A stretch of 64,000 bases of DNA from Skermanella sp. TT6 (lineage in GTDB: Bacteria; Pseudomonadota; Alphaproteobacteria; Azospirillales; Azospirillaceae), in assembly GCF_016653635.2 (NCBI RefSeq), contig NZ_CP067420.1, forward strand, positions 1,805,501 to 1,869,500, in the 5' to 3' direction. The notes beneath the pieces are model-generated. The model was given only the letters and a program-made list of their open reading frames with translations. It did not search any database and was not told where the DNA came from. The first letter of the stretch is position 1. Every line of letters starts with the position of its first letter. The position numbers were made by a program, and so were the translations under genes. Positions 35,594 through 46,203 of the stretch are shown in pieces.

Positions 35594-35904
35594 GTGCACT
35601 CCACCCTACCGATCAGAACGCCCGGCGGCAGGCTGGTCGCCAAAGGCCTGGGTCGTTGGACAGCTGGTATTACCAGCGCGTTAACTATGTTTCATTTCCA
35701 ATACAGAATACAGAAGTATGATCAAGAAAAATGGCGCGGAAACGCGCACAAATTCCGTAGACGCCTATTCGGTAGACGTTATGCATAAGGTTTGATCACG
35801 CTTTGCCGCGAAATGGGGCCTTCCCGCCTCTGCCCATCAGCTGCATGGCAGGCTTGGCGATTCCGCCGGTTGACAGGATTCCCGGCCCGGCGCAGACAGA
35901 TCGG
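35594..35904. other. Divergent promoter region between nitrilase operon and MFS gene
   Basis: This spacer contains an AT-rich part (35685-35790), lower in GC than both flanks. It must hold promoters for both directions. No clear regulator site was identified; short inverted repeats such as GCGCGGAAACGCGC near 35734 could be operators. Confidence 0.45.
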
Positions 35905-37152
35905 ATGACCCAGCGCTCCGCCCTCATCACGCCTGTCCTCCTCGCCGGCAGCCTTGTGGTGCTGGTCGGGTTCGCCATCCGCGCCTCCTTCGGCGTCTTT
36001 CAGCTTCCCATCGCGATGGAGTTCAACTGGCCTCGCGCCGAGTTCTCGCTCGCTATCGCGATCCAGAATCTCGCCTGGGGCTTCGGCCAGCCGCTCTTCG
36101 GCGCGCTGGCCGAGAAGATCGGCGACCGCAAGGCGATCATCCTCGGCGCCCTGGCCTACGCGCTGGGCCTCGTGCTCTCGGCGGGCGCCACCCTGCCGAT
36201 CCAGCATCACCTGTACGAGGTGCTGGTGGGGCTGGGCATCGCGGGCACGGGCTTCGGCGTGGTGCTGGCCGTCGTCGGCCGGGCCTCGTCGGATGAGAAC
36301 CGCTCCATGTCGCTCGCCATCGTGACCGCCGCCGGGTCCGCCGGGCAGGTGGTCGGGCCGCCTCTGGCCGAGGGACTGCTGGCGCTGATGCCGTGGCAGG
36401 GCGTGTTCCTGGCCTTCGCGGCGCTGATCCTGGCGGTGCTGCTGGTGCTGCCCTGGATGCGCTCGCCCGCTCCCGTCTCCCGGACGGAGCTCCAGCAGAG
36501 CATGGGGACGGTGGTGCTGGGCGCGTTGCGCGACCCCAGCTTCGCGCTGATCTTCCTGGGGTTCTTCTCCTGCGGCTACCAGCTCGCCTTCATCACCGCC
36601 CATTTCCCGGCCTTCGTGGCCGAGGTGTGCGGGCCGATCATGCTGGGCAGCGTCCTGCACGCGATGGGGATCACGACGACCGGCGCGCTGGGGGCCGTCG
36701 CGATCTCGATCATCGGGCTGGGCAACATCGCGGGAACGCTGGCGGCGGGCTGGGCCGGCAAGCGCTACACCAAGAAATACCTGCTGGCCGGGATCTACAC
36801 GGGCCGCACCCTGGCCTCGGCCTGGTTCATCCTGACGCCGATGACGCCCACCACGGTGCTGGTGTTCTCGGCGGTGATGGGCAGCCTGTGGCTGGCCACC
36901 GTGCCCCTCACCTCGGGCCTGGTCGCCCATCTCTACGGGCTGCGCTACATGGGCACGCTCTACGGCATCGTGTTCCTGAGCCACCAGCTGGGCAGCTTCA
37001 TGGGCGTCTGGCTCGGCGGCCGGCTCTACGACGCCTACGGCAGCTACGATGCCGTGTGGTGGATCGGCGTCGGCATCGGCGCCTTCAGCGCCCTCGTCCA
37101 CCTGCCGATCCGGGAAACCGCGCGTCCCCTGGTGGCGGTCCCGGCCGAGTGA
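35905..37152 (+). CDS. Major facilitator superfamily transporter
   Basis: The 415-residue protein has about 12 hydrophobic segments. The loop 2-3 motif appears as GALAEKIGDRKAIILGAL, typical of MFS carriers. It starts at ATG 35905, after which the first helix begins at once (RSALITPVLLAGSLVVLVG); longer in-frame starts lack conserved sequence. It is divergent from the nitrilase operon and may export or import a related compound. The substrate is not known. A terminator hairpin follows at 37275. Confidence 0.9.
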   Translation: MTQRSALITPVLLAGSLVVLVGFAIRASFGVFQLPIAMEFNWPRAEFSLAIAIQNLAWGFGQPLFGALAEKIGDRKAIILGALAYALGLVLSAGATLPIQHHLYEVLVGLGIAGTGFGVVLAVVGRASSDENRSMSLAIVTAAGSAGQVVGPPLAEGLLALMPWQGVFLAFAALILAVLLVLPWMRSPAPVSRTELQQSMGTVVLGALRDPSFALIFLGFFSCGYQLAFITAHFPAFVAEVCGPIMLGSVLHAMGITTTGALGAVAISIIGLGNIAGTLAAGWAGKRYTKKYLLAGIYTGRTLASAWFILTPMTPTTVLVFSAVMGSLWLATVPLTSGLVAHLYGLRYMGTLYGIVFLSHQLGSFMGVWLGGRLYDAYGSYDAVWWIGVGIGAFSALVHLPIRETARPLVAVPAE

Positions 37153-37274
37153 GCCTGTGGAGTGGATCTTGGATCACCGGGACCCGGATTCCAGGACGAC
37201 CGCGCAGGAGGCAAGTCGCGACGCCGGGGAAAGCCGCCGGCCACGAGGTCTCGGGGTGCGGTATGGTCCATAAG

Positions 37275-37307
37275 AAAGCCCCGTCGCATCGCCGCGACGG
37301 GGCTTTT
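37275..37307 (+). terminator. Rho-independent terminator
   Basis: AAAGCCCCGTCGC (37275-37287) pairs perfectly with GCGACGGGGCTTT (37294-37306) over a 6-base loop, followed by TTTAG. The 13-pair stem with flanking A and T runs works in both directions. It ends the MFS transcript and could also stop dcd-side transcription. The rest of the 37153-37499 gap shows no gene. Confidence 0.88.
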
Positions 37308-37499
37308 AGTCTGAAGCGTCTCATTGGGCCGGCCGCCGCCGCGATCCGGCTGCGCAATACATAGCATCCCGCCAGTTCGTATGCCGGTCATCTTCCGGGA
37401 CCCTTCCGGAGTGACCGGAAATGGCCGGCCGCGCGACAGGTGGTTTCCAAAGGAGAAACCATCGCCCATTCACGGGGGCGTGCGCACGGCGCACCGCCG

Positions 37500-38093
37500 C
37501 TATTCCTTGAGCGGCTGTTCCAGGTTGATCCGGCTCGGCAGGGGATCGAGCTGGTCGCGGTACTTGGCGTCGGCCCGCGCGGCATAGGGCTTTGAGGTCG
37601 GCGACATCAGCGTCTCGAAGCTGAGCGCGCAAATGCGCATGCCGGGACGCAGCGCCAGCGGCAGGCGGCCGCAGTTGAAGAATTCCAGCGTGATGCGGCC
37701 GTTCCAGCCCGGATCGATCGTGTGCGCCGTCGCATGCACCATAAGGCCCAGCCGCGCCAGGCTGCTGCGCCCGTCGAGGCGTCCGGCGATGTCGTTCGGC
37801 AGCAGGATGCGCTGTACGGTGATGCCCAGCACCAGTTCGCCGGGATGCAGGAAGAACGACTCCCCGGCGGGGATCGTCACCCGGTCCATCAGCTTGTCCG
37901 GCACTTGGCTGGGATGCCCCACGGGCGGCGCGAGGTCCACGAAGGCCGCCTTGCCGGGCGGAAACACCTGGAAAGTGTCCCCCAGCTGGAGATCGACCGA
38001 CATGGCGCCGATCTGGCTTTCCGTCGGCAAAGGGTCGATCTGGATGCGTCCCTCGGCGAGGTATCGGTGAATATCTACGTCTGAGAGTTTCAT
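37500..38093 (-). CDS. dcd: dCTP deaminase
   Basis: Dcd deaminates dCTP to dUTP for thymidylate synthesis. The 197-residue product starts with MKLSDVDI, the usual family N-terminus, so the ATG at 38093 is preferred over longer frames. Conserved blocks are SVDLQLGDTF, LDGRSSLARLGLMVHATAHTIDPGWNG with catalytic Arg/Glu context, and ITLEFFNCG. E. coli Dcd has 193 residues, so this is full length. Confidence 0.96.
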   Translation of the reverse strand: MKLSDVDIHRYLAEGRIQIDPLPTESQIGAMSVDLQLGDTFQVFPPGKAAFVDLAPPVGHPSQVPDKLMDRVTIPAGESFFLHPGELVLGITVQRILLPNDIAGRLDGRSSLARLGLMVHATAHTIDPGWNGRITLEFFNCGRLPLALRPGMRICALSFETLMSPTSKPYAARADAKYRDQLDPLPSRINLEQPLKE

Positions 38094-38292
38094 GCCTTCC
38101 GAACCTCCTGCCGGGACCGCAAACGCAATGCCTCCGGTCGCTGCCACGGCGTTCTCTATAGCCCGATCGATGCCCCTCGACAAGGAACACGCCGGAGCGG
38201 GGCGTGGTGCCCGGGAGGAGCCCCGTCCCCACGGACCGCCCGGCGACTGCCGACTCGATCAGAGGATGCTTTTCCAGTAGAGCGTTCTTCTT

Positions 38293-38500
38293 TTTATCGT
38301 CATGACCGGGCTTGACCCACGGCTGTCCGGCACGGCGATTGCTGATCAACCCCAAGCTGATGATCAGGATACTTCATCTTCCCTTTATCGTCATGCCCGG
38401 ACTTGATCCACGGCTGTCCGGCACAGCGATTGCTCATCAACCCCAAGCTGATGCTCGGGGCATTTCATCTTCCCTTTATCGTCATGCCCGGACTTGATCC
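38293..38500. repeat. Tandem repeat with a 91-base unit
   Basis: Units begin with TTTATCGTCATG at 38293, 38384 and 38475, exactly 91 bases apart. The first two are complete and very similar, and the third breaks off after about 26 bases and runs into the inverted repeat at 38479-38570. There is no gene in 38094-38714. Confidence 0.9.
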
Positions 38501-38570
38501 GGGCATCTCCAGCCACGGAGCCCCGGTGAGACCTGTGAGACGATGGCCGGATCAAGTCCGGCCATGACGA
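38479..38570. repeat. Long inverted repeat of dispersed intergenic type
   Basis: The arms 38479-38507 and 38542-38570 are 29 bases each and differ at two positions when paired. The loop is 34 bases and A-rich sequence follows. The arm itself contains the CCGGACTTGATCCGG palindrome. It resembles REP/BIME-like elements common in alphaproteobacterial spacers and could fold in RNA as a transcript end. Confidence 0.82.
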
Positions 38571-38714
38571 AAAAAGGGGTAGTTTCGCCTTGAGTTCAGG
38601 CTTGTGAGCAGTGCGCAAAAACCGTGCCGGACAGCCACGCCCTTGACCTGCGGAACTCCATGCCTCAAGGCTTCCGCCGAACCCCGCCCTGATAAGAAGG
38701 ATGCAGTCCGGTCC

Positions 38715-39614
38715 ATGTCCCATACCTTGGAAGCGAGGGCGACCGCCACTCCGGCCGTCATTCCCGGCGATCCGCCCGCATCCGGCGGGACCTCCGCCCC
38801 GGTCGCGGCCTTCCGGGAGATCGTCGCCGCCCACGGGGAGCGGACGCGCGGCCTGAGGGACACCGTATCGTCCCTCTTCGTGGAGAACCGGGACCTCTCG
38901 GACTATGCCGCGGACGGCGGGCCGCTGCCCGACCTCGTCCTGGTCGGCGACAATCCCGGCCGCAGGGAGTGGGAGAATTCCGTCTATCTCTGCGCGGCGG
39001 GGCGCGCCGGACGGATGGCCCACGCCTTCTTCGACGGGATCTACGGCCCGGGATCTTTCCGGTCCAAGGTCATGGTGCTGAACAAGAGCTCCTACCATAC
39101 GCCGCGCACCGCGGGGCTGACGCAGACCCTGAGGGACGGCGTCGTCGATAGCGCGGTCGATCGGGCCATTCGCCACGACCAGGAGGAGAACGCCCGTCTG
39201 ATCGCCGGGATCGTGGCGCTGCTCGGCATCCCGGTCGTGACCATCGGCATGGAGAGCGGCGGCGCGACGTTCCGGGACTTCCGCCGGACCCTGGAGTCCC
39301 GCTACCGGTCCCTGGGGGAGCCGCCGGCCCGCTTCCAGGGGCGGAGCCTTCCGTCCCCCTTCCGCAAGGTGCCCCACTTCTCGCTGTCGAAGATCTTCTG
39401 CCGGAACAGCGATCCGCGATGGAACGCTTCCCTGGACCGGTTCCTCGGCGCCTGGGAAGGCCGGACGCCGGGGCTGAGGACCGGCAACGGCAACGTGTCT
39501 TCCAAGATCCTCCTGGAGAGCAGGGACAGGGCCATGCTCTCCGACTATCTCTCGACGGTGATCATGGAAGCGGGCGATAAGGTTGATTTCGGGTTTCCCC
39601 CAAAGATGGGATGA
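38715..39614 (+). CDS. Uracil-DNA glycosylase-like protein (tentative)
   Basis: The protein is about 299 residues from ATG 38715; an in-frame ATG at 38604 would add 37 unconserved residues. The block LVLVGDNPGRREWENSVY and then AAGRAGRM resembles motif 1 of family 4/SPO1-like uracil-DNA glycosylases (GEAPGxxE...GRAG). A VMVLNKSSYHTP block could be the next strand, followed by IPVVTIGMESGG. The HPS motif of true family 4 enzymes is not clear (VPHFSLSK). The fold assignment is therefore likely but activity is doubtful. Confidence 0.55.
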   Translation: MSHTLEARATATPAVIPGDPPASGGTSAPVAAFREIVAAHGERTRGLRDTVSSLFVENRDLSDYAADGGPLPDLVLVGDNPGRREWENSVYLCAAGRAGRMAHAFFDGIYGPGSFRSKVMVLNKSSYHTPRTAGLTQTLRDGVVDSAVDRAIRHDQEENARLIAGIVALLGIPVVTIGMESGGATFRDFRRTLESRYRSLGEPPARFQGRSLPSPFRKVPHFSLSKIFCRNSDPRWNASLDRFLGAWEGRTPGLRTGNGNVSSKILLESRDRAMLSDYLSTVIMEAGDKVDFGFPPKMG

Positions 39615-39644
39615 CAGGCCCGGATCGGTGTGTACAAGTGCGGT

Positions 39645-40193
39645 ATGCGTCACGTCGTCCTTCTCCTCGCCTTCCTGCTCGCCGCCTGTCAGACCCAGCC
39701 CGGCGCGGTCCATCCCCGGATGCCGCAGATGGTGGTCCCCGTCGATCCGCAGGAACCGCCCCAGCCGAGGGACGCAACCCTCCAGCAAGGGATCGAGGTC
39801 GGCGAGATAGCGCTGCAAGGCAGCGCCGCGGGGCAGATCGCCGGCGTCGGCGCGATCTCCTCCACCGATCTGCGGGAGGCGCTGATCAACACGCTGGCCA
39901 GCCGCGGGCTTCTGGCCGCGAGCCGCCCGGCCTATCGGCTCGACATGGCGATCTCCGGCGCGCGGACGCCGGCCATACCGGGACCGTTCGAGACGGAAAT
40001 CGGCATCACCGCCGTTTATGTCCTGAGGGATGCCGGGACCGGGGCCGAAGTCTGGCGCGCCGACATGGATACCAGCGCCCAGCGGAAAGTCACCGCCGGT
40101 TTGCCGGAGCCCGTGCTGATGGAGCGGGACGCGCTGGAAGAGGCGATCCGCGACAACATCGCCCGGATGCTGGAACTCCTCTACCGCCGCTGA
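39645..40193 (+). CDS. Lipoprotein of unknown function
   Basis: The 182-residue protein starts at ATG 39645 with a lipoprotein signal peptide (VVLLLAFLLAACQT; the Cys is the lipidation site). A proline-rich linker follows, then a globular part with SSTDLREALINTLASRGLL and TAVYVLRDAGTGAEVWRADM. The pattern resembles outer-membrane proteins that bind or assemble surface polymers, but no family was firmly recognised. It probably has its own promoter. Confidence 0.8.
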   Translation: MRHVVLLLAFLLAACQTQPGAVHPRMPQMVVPVDPQEPPQPRDATLQQGIEVGEIALQGSAAGQIAGVGAISSTDLREALINTLASRGLLAASRPAYRLDMAISGARTPAIPGPFETEIGITAVYVLRDAGTGAEVWRADMDTSAQRKVTAGLPEPVLMERDALEEAIRDNIARMLELLYRR

Positions 40194-40283
40194 AGCCCCG
40201 TCCATTCTCCCCGCCGATCGCGCAAGGAACGATCTCGCGAGAAAGGTGTCGATGATCGCGCGCCGGGGCGATATGTAGGCGGG

Positions 40284-41399
40284 ATGAACACGGACGCCGA
40301 TTTCGAAATCTTCCTGGTGACATTTCCCGGCCTGGAGCCCGTCCTCTGCGCGGAGGCGCAGGCAAAGGGCTTCAGGGAACCCATGGCCGTCAAGGGCGGC
40401 GTGACGGTCAGGGGCGGCTGGCCCGAGGTGTGGCGGGCGAACCTGGAAATCCGCGGTGCCAGCCGCGTCCTCGCGCGCATCGGCGCCTTCCGGGCCTTCC
40501 ACCTCGCCCAGCTCGACAAGCGGGCGCGCCGGCTGGCCTGGGGAGACGTCCTTCGGCCGGACGTGCCCGTCCGCGTCGAGGCGTCCTGCAAGGGCTCCCG
40601 CATCTATCACGCCGGCGCCGCCGCGCAGCGGATCGCGACCGCGATCCGGGAGGAACTCGGCGCCCCCGTTTCCGCCGAGGCCGAGATCCAGGTCAAGGCG
40701 CGGATCGACGACGACCTCTGCACCGTCAGCATCGACACGTCGGGCGAATCCCTGCACAAGCGGAACCACAAGGAGGCCGTCAACAAGGCGCCGATGCGGG
40801 AATCGCTGGCCTCCCTCTTCCTGCGCCAATGCGGCTACGACGGCGCCGAGCCGGTCGTCGATCCCATGTGCGGGTCGGGCACCTTTGTCATCGAGGCGGC
40901 GGAGATCGCCGCCGGCCTCCACCCCGGCCGGTCGCGGCGCTTCGCTTTCGAAATGCTCGCGGGCTTCGACGAGGCGGCCTGGCAGCGCCTGCGCGGGACC
41001 GGCGGCGGAACCAGGCCCGACCTCCGGTTCCACGGCAGCGACCGCGACGCGGGGGCCGTCGCCATGAGCCGCGCCAACGCGGAGCGGGCGGGCGTCGCCG
41101 ACCTGACGGAGTTCCGGCACCACGCGATCAGCGACCTGGCACCGCCCGCCGGTCCTCCCGGCCTCGTCATCGTCAATCCGCCCTACGGCAACCGGATCGG
41201 GGACAGCAAGAGCCTGTACCCTCTCTACGGCGCCCTCGGGCAGACGCTTCTCGCGCGTTTCTCCGGTTGGAGGGTCGGGCTGGTGACCAGCGACCCGTCG
41301 CTGGCCAGGACGACCCTGCTGCCCTTCGAACCGCCGTCCGCCCCGGTGTCGAACGGAGGGGTGCGGGTGACCCTGTTCAGGACCGGCCCCCTGCCGTGA
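40284..41399 (+). CDS. THUMP-domain class I RNA methyltransferase (RlmL N-terminal type)
   Basis: The 371-residue protein has an N-terminal ferredoxin-like/THUMP RNA-binding domain (FEIFLVTFPGLEPVL onward). The UPF0020 methyltransferase domain has APMRESLASLFLRQCGYDG, DPMCGSGTFVIEAAEIAAG (motif I) and catalytic VNPPYGNRIGD. It corresponds to the first half of E. coli RlmKL, which makes m2G2445 in 23S rRNA, and lacks the RlmK half, as is usual in alphaproteobacteria. The exact target here is inferred. Confidence 0.92.
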   Translation: MNTDADFEIFLVTFPGLEPVLCAEAQAKGFREPMAVKGGVTVRGGWPEVWRANLEIRGASRVLARIGAFRAFHLAQLDKRARRLAWGDVLRPDVPVRVEASCKGSRIYHAGAAAQRIATAIREELGAPVSAEAEIQVKARIDDDLCTVSIDTSGESLHKRNHKEAVNKAPMRESLASLFLRQCGYDGAEPVVDPMCGSGTFVIEAAEIAAGLHPGRSRRFAFEMLAGFDEAAWQRLRGTGGGTRPDLRFHGSDRDAGAVAMSRANAERAGVADLTEFRHHAISDLAPPAGPPGLVIVNPPYGNRIGDSKSLYPLYGALGQTLLARFSGWRVGLVTSDPSLARTTLLPFEPPSAPVSNGGVRVTLFRTGPLP

Positions 41400-41573
41400 G
41401 GATGGCCTGATCCTGGCATACTAAATATTGAATACCAATACGGAAGTCGATTTTCCTGGATCGACTTCGCTGCATTGCAAAATAATTAACGCTTCATCAT
41501 GATCATCATGTCGAAGCTCGGTGACGGGCAAGCCGGTTGCCGACCCCGATGGTCATCTTGAAGGAAGCGTTTC

Positions 41574-41882
41574 ATGGCCGATCCCCGTGAAGTCTTTGCG
41601 ATCGTCACCCAGGGCTCTCTCAAGGGGCAGCAAGTCTATGTCTGCTCGACCCTCGAAGACGGCATGTGCATCTGCAACATCGGCCAGGACGAAGCGGGTG
41701 AAACCAGATACACCCAGCTTCCGAAGCAGCATCTTCGCGTGGCGAGGGCGCGCCCCATGGTTCGCGCCCTCGTCGCCCAGGCGACAGGCCCGGTCCCTCG
41801 CGGCCCGGCCCATAGCGGCGCGACCGCCCGTCCGCTCCGCGACTGGACCTGGATCCATCCGCTGCTGACCCCGGCCGTGTGA
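41574..41882 (+). CDS. Small hypothetical protein
   Basis: The 102-residue ORF is preceded by a GAAGGAAG ribosome-binding site eight bases from the ATG. The first half (VFAIVTQGSLKGQQVYVCSTLEDGMCIC) is predicted to be beta-rich, and the tail is basic and proline-containing. No family was recognised. It is between convergent neighbours and 150 bases after an AT-rich spacer that could hold its promoter. Confidence 0.65.
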   Translation: MADPREVFAIVTQGSLKGQQVYVCSTLEDGMCICNIGQDEAGETRYTQLPKQHLRVARARPMVRALVAQATGPVPRGPAHSGATARPLRDWTWIHPLLTPAV

Positions 41883-41901
41883 TCCGGAAGCCGGGCCGGC
41901 G

Positions 41902-43286
41902 TCAGCGGGCCGGCACCTCGGATTCCCCCAGGTCCCAGTACAGCCCCGCCATCATCGCCAGGCCTTCCCGGGCGATCGCCACCGGCAGGTGCTCGTTCGG
42001 CGCATGCTGCGAGCAGGCCGGGTAGGAGTGCGGGACCCAGACGGTCCGCATGCCGAGGATCTCGGAGAAGGTGTCGTTCGGCAGCGACCCGCCCAGGTTC
42101 GGCAGGATCGCCGGCTTCTTCCCCGTCGTCCGGGCGATCGAGTCCACCGCCCAGGTCACCCAGGGGTCTTCGGGGTCCAGGCGCGTCGCCCGGAAGATCT
42201 CCTCGCGCGACAGTTCCGCCCGGACCATCGGGAAGCCGTGACGGTCCAGGTGCCGGCGCACGGCGGGAAGCACCGCCTGCGCATCGACCCCCACGACGAA
42301 GCGGAGCTGGAGGCGCGCCCAGGCCCGCGGCGGGATCGCGTTGACCGGCGTCTTCGGATTGCCGGTCTCGTAGGCCAGCACCTCCAGCGAGCACCAGCCG
42401 AACACCCGCTCCGCCGGGGTCAGGCCCGGCTCGCCCCACCAGGGCTCCACGGCGGGACCGTCCGGCCCTCCGTCCACCTCGCAGTCGGCGAGCGCCCGGC
42501 GCACGCTCGCGGGCACCTCGGCCGGCACCAGCTCGGGCACGCGGATCTGGCCGGTCGGGCCGACCAGGCTGGCGATGGCGTGGGCGAGCTGGATGCCCGG
42601 GTTGGACAGCAGCCCGCCCCAGTTGCCGGAATGATGCCCGCCGTCCCGCGCGTCGATCCACAGGTCGAAGGTGACGCCCCCGCGGGAGCCGAGGAAGACG
42701 GTCGGCCGCTCCGCCGACAGCCGCGGCCCGTCGGAGGCGATCAGCACGTCGGCGGCCAGCCGGTCCCGGTGCTCGGCGCAGACCTCCCGCAGGCCCGGCG
42801 AGCCGGTCTCCTCGCCCATCTCGATCAGGTACTTGGCGTTGAAGCCCAGCTTGCCCCGGGTCTCCAGCACCGCCTTCAGGCCGCCCAGGTTGATCGAGTG
42901 CTGTCCCTTGTTGTCGACGACGCCGCGCCCGTACCAGCGGTCGCCCACCTCGCGCATCTCCCAGGGCGACAGCCCCTCGCTCCAGCCGTCGTCCAGGCCC
43001 CGGATCACGTCGCCGTGGCCGTAGCCCAGCACGGTCGGCCGCGACCTGTCCTCGATCCGCTCGGCGATCAGGAACGGTCCCCCGGCGCGCGCGTGCCGGA
43101 CGGTGTCGCAGGTGAAGCCCAGGGCTTCGAGCGCCGGCCGCATCTCCCCCTCGACATAGGCGTCGAGCAGGGGCGTCCGCTCCGGGTCCTGGCTCTCCGT
43201 CCGCAGCGCGACGCGGCGGGCGAGGTCCGTGCGGAAGGCGCCGGAATCGAAATAGTCTGTCGCACGGGCGATGGCGGCGTCGCGGC

Positions 43287-43290
<4 letters not shown>
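41902..43290 (-). CDS. M20-family dipeptidase-like metallohydrolase
   Basis: The 462-residue zinc peptidase has metal ligands in GYGHGDVI (His), GRGVVDNKGQ (Asp), EMGEETGS (Glu-Glu, catalytic and bridging), ASDGPR and the late SQHAPNEH (His). A dimerisation lid occupies the middle third. It is the last gene of the peptide-type ABC operon, and its start overlaps the ATPase stop (ATGA). It probably hydrolyses the imported peptide or N-acyl amino acid in the cytoplasm. Confidence 0.92.
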
Positions 43291-44302
<1,012 letters not shown>

Positions 44303-44306
<4 letters not shown>

Positions 44307-45277
44307 GCGTCCTCCAGGATGCAGCGCCAGGCATGGTCGCCCCGGGTCTTCACGGGCGGGGCCTCGGCGCAGACGGGCCGGGCGTGGGGGCAGCGGTCGC
44401 GGAACGGGCAGCCCTCGATCCCGCCGACCAGCGACGGCACCACGCCGGGGATCACGCCCAGCCGCTCGCCGGGCCTGGTCCGGCCCGGCAGCGGGATGCA
44501 GTCCATCAGCCCTTGGGTATAGGGATGGCGCGGGCGGGCGAAGATCTCCGCCGCCGTGCCGTTCTCCACCACCTCGCCGGCATACATCACGGCGACCCGG
44601 TCGGCGATGCGGCCGACCACGCCCAGGTCATGGGTGATCAGGACCAGGGCGATGCCCAGTTCGCGCTGCAATTCGGCGAGGAGCCGCAGGATCTGCGCCT
44701 GGATCGTCACGTCCAGCGCCGTCGTCGGCTCGTCGGCGATCACCAGGTCGGGGCCGCACATCAGCGCCATGGCGATCATGATGCGCTGCCTCAGCCCGCC
44801 GGAGAGCTGGTGCGGATATTGGCCCAGCCGGTCGCCGGCCGCGGCGATGCCGACCTTCTCCAGCAGGTGGACCGCCCGCTCGCGGGCCTCCGCGGCACCC
44901 GCCTTCTTATGCCGGCGATAGCCCTCGGTCAGCTGGTCGCCGATCGTGTAGGCCGGGTTCAGCGCCGTCATGGGTTCCTGGAAGATCATCGCCATGCGGT
45001 TGCCGCGCAGCGCGTTGACCGCTCCCTTGCCGCTGCGGGCGAGATCGACCCCGTCGAACGCCAGCCGCGAGACGCGCCGGGTCGCCGCCCGGGGCAGCAG
45101 GTCCATGATCGCGAGCGAGGTGACCGACTTGCCGCAGCCGGATTCGCCGACCAGGCACAGCGTCTCGCCGCGCCCGACGGAGAACGACACGTCGCGAACG
45201 GCTTTCAGGGTTCCCCCGGCGGTCCTGATATCGACCGACAGGTTCTCTACCTCCAGGATGGGGCGTTCCACGGTCAT
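44303..45277 (-). CDS. Peptide-type ABC transporter ATPase (DppD/OppD-like)
   Basis: The 324-residue ATPase starts at ATG 45277. It has Walker A GESGCGKSVTSL, Q-loop QEPMTALNPAY, signature LSGGLRQRIMIAMAL, Walker B VIADEPTTALD and switch ITHDLG. CPFRDRCPHARPVC near the end is the paired Cys-rich motif. It forms a heterodimer with the downstream ATPase to drive import. Confidence 0.93.
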
Positions 45278-45279
45278 GG

Positions 45280-46200
45280 TCAGCCCCGTCCTTCCGGCGC
45301 CACGACGTCGCGCAGCCCGTCGCCCGCCAGGTTGATCGACAGCACCAGCAGCGCCAGCAGCGTTCCGGGTATCGCGATCAGCCAGAACGAGAAGAACATG
45401 TAGGTCTTCGCCTCCGAGATCATCAGGCCCCAGGACGGCAGCGGCGGCTGCACGCCCAGGCCGAGGAAGGACAGCGCCGCCTCCAGCAGGATGGCGCTCG
45501 CCGCCTCCAGCGTGGCGACGACGATCAGCTGGGGGAACACGTTGGGCAGGATCTCGCCCAGGATGATCCGCGGCGTCGAGGCGCCGGCCGCCTCCGCCGC
45601 CGTCACGTAGTCGAGCGCCCGGGCCTGCTGGGTGGCGCTCCGCATCACCACCGCGAAGCGGTCCCACTTCAGGAAGCCCAGCACCAGGATCACCACCGGC
45701 AGCGAGCCGCCGACCATGGCGACCACGGCCAGCGCCACCAGGATCACCGGCATGGCGAGCCGGGTCGTGATCAGGAAGGTCACGATCAGGTCGGCCTTGC
45801 CGCCGAAATAGCCCGCCAGCAGCCCCATGGTCGTGCCGATCAGGCCGGAGATGACCATCACCGACAGGCCGATCAGCAGCGAGATCCGGGCGCCGTAGAG
45901 CAGGCGGGAGAGATAGTCGCGGCCCAGGTTGTCGGTGCCGAGCAGGTGTTCCCAGCTGCCCTTGGCGTACCAGAACGGCGGGACCATGCGCTGCGACAGG
46001 TTCTGGGCATAGGGGTCGTGCGGCGCCAGCACCGGCGCCAGCAGGGCCACCGCGACGATCACCAGCAGCAGCCCGACGCCGAAGACGAAGCTCTTCTGGC
46101 CGAACATGCGCCGGCGCAGCCGGGCGCCGGCGCTCAGCTCGGCCACGGCGGCGACACTGGACGGGGCGGAGGCGGCGGGGGGAAATGCTGTTCCGGTCAT
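45280..46200 (-). CDS. Peptide-type ABC transporter permease (DppC-like)
   Basis: The 306-residue membrane protein has an N-terminal OppC-type segment, APHDPYAQNLSQRM with LLGTDNLGRDYLSRLLYGARISL, and the EAA loop EAAGASTPRIILGEILPN. Six hydrophobic segments are visible. It ends two bases before the ATPase start. Confidence 0.93.
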   Translation of the reverse strand: MTGTAFPPAASAPSSVAAVAELSAGARLRRRMFGQKSFVFGVGLLLVIVAVALLAPVLAPHDPYAQNLSQRMVPPFWYAKGSWEHLLGTDNLGRDYLSRLLYGARISLLIGLSVMVISGLIGTTMGLLAGYFGGKADLIVTFLITTRLAMPVILVALAVVAMVGGSLPVVILVLGFLKWDRFAVVMRSATQQARALDYVTAAEAAGASTPRIILGEILPNVFPQLIVVATLEAASAILLEAALSFLGLGVQPPLPSWGLMISEAKTYMFFSFWLIAIPGTLLALLVLSINLAGDGLRDVVAPEGRG

Positions 46201-46203
46201 GGC

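Noticed and set aside
38293-38500. A CRISPR-like array
   Set aside because: The 91-base units are contiguous tandem copies with no unique spacers of regular size, and no cas genes are near.
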